From positions 278,365 through 342,364 of the forward strand of contig CAKRZE010000001.1 of assembly GCA_934432725.1 (NCBI GenBank): DNA of 64,000 nucleotides, read 5' to 3'. Of the stretch, positions 63,785 to 64,000 are shown in pieces; positions within the stretch are counted from its first letter, which is position 1, and every line of letters begins with the position of its first letter. The translations under genes were made by a program, and so were the position numbers. The stretch is from an uncultured Eubacteriales bacterium (GTDB taxonomy: Bacteria; Bacillota; Clostridia; Oscillospirales; CAG-272). The notes under the pieces were generated by a model. The model was given only the letters and a program-made list of their open reading frames with translations. It did not search any database and was not told the origin of the DNA.

Positions 63785-63813
63785 TTGATTAATTTCACAT
63801 TTTATGCTATAAT
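63785..63813 (+). promoter_or_regulatory. Promoter of tRNA-Trp
   Basis: TTGATT, 17 bases, TATAAT. Confidence 0.8.
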
Positions 63814-63829
63814 ATTTTTTGTCAGATGA

Positions 63830-63905
63830 AGGGGCATAGCTCAGCTGGTAGAGCAGCGGTCTCCAAAACCGCGTGTCCAGGGTTCGAATCCTTGTACCCC
63901 TGCCA
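63830..63905 (+). tRNA. tRNA-Trp (anticodon CCA)
   Basis: 76 nt; AGGGGCA acceptor with TACCCCT (one C-A mismatch), D arm AGCTCAGCTGGTAGAGC, anticodon loop CTCCAAA (CCA), T arm GGGTTCGAATCC, discriminator G and encoded CCA. Confidence 0.95.
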
Positions 63906-63942
63906 TGTTGTGTGGTCAAAATCGATCCGCACGATGAAAACA

Positions 63943-64000
63943 GCCGTTTGGCGAGCCAAACGGCGAGAAAACGGGAGATTTCGAGAGATTTCTCCCGTTT
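63943..64000 (+). terminator. Two hairpins after tRNA-Trp
   Basis: GCCGTTTGG/CCAAACGGC (63943-63964), then AAACGGGAGA/TCTCCCGTTT (63969-64000) ending at the window edge with the start of a possible T-run. Probable terminator, cut by the window. Confidence 0.65.

Overview
The window reads as chromosomal DNA from a monoderm, spore-former-related member of the class Clostridia (probably an Oscillospirales-type gut lineage; genus not determinable by eye). Supporting this are the whiA-rapZ-murB block, the nusB-xseA-xseB-ispA-tlyA-nadK-argR-recN block, addAB, an L-box lysine riboswitch, a class A PBP with an acidic/proline tail, and near-consensus sigma-A promoters (TTGACA-N17-TATAAT types). Housekeeping genes are clearly GC-rich; the variable tips and immunity-like genes of the RHS locus are visibly AT-rich.

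Layout. 1-13.3 kb: a polymorphic-toxin locus on the minus strand. A 2242-aa secreted RHS/YD-repeat protein (6506-13234) ends in a Hint domain and a short variable tip, followed by its probable immunity gene and by at least three promoterless 'orphan' cassettes. Each orphan repeats part of the RHS core, then carries a different tip and its own small downstream gene. 13.9-18.2 kb: acetyl-xylan/cephalosporin-C esterase (+) and a class A penicillin-binding protein (-). 18.3-35.3 kb: a membrane protein and a long leftward housekeeping cluster from nusB through dnaE, preceded by a perfect consensus promoter. 35.3-38.1 kb: M23 peptidase, small membrane protein and SGNH hydrolase (+). 38.5-47.9 kb: addA, addB and a type IIA topoisomerase B subunit (-). 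47.9-50.5 kb: QueG-like protein, tRNA-Ala and a probably frameshifted M55 D-aminopeptidase (+). 50.8-56.4 kb: a five-gene Na+-translocating biotin-dependent decarboxylase operon (-). 56.9-58.7 kb: flavin reductase-like protein, lipoprotein and tRNA-Val (-). 59.3-62.5 kb: a lysine-riboswitch-controlled ABC transporter (-). 62.5-64 kb: lytic transglycosylase (-) and tRNA-Trp (+).

The most unusual signal is a recurrent translation-leader architecture. Seven genes (nusB, the TsaD paralogue, xseB, rapZ, the decarboxylase beta subunit, the biotin carrier and the lysine-transporter ATPase), and perhaps the SGNH hydrolase, have a strong GAAAGG-type Shine-Dalgarno sequence 33-45 nt upstream of the start codon, too far for normal use. 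Between the two lies a stable hairpin whose stem sequence differs from gene to gene while pairing is kept, followed in six of the seven by a GG-containing triplet and about 8-10 nt to the start (9 in nusB, 10 in oadB and the biotin carrier; in the carrier the triplet is AGG). Deleting the hairpin on paper restores a normal SD spacing. A tandem paralogous copy of the xseB leader lacks exactly the hairpin segment, which suggests insertion. Other unexplained structure includes tandem copies of the xseB leader, a copy of an internal addB segment in front of addB, tandem terminators behind tRNA-Ala, a near-perfect promoter with no recognisable gene, and long non-coding spacers inside operons.
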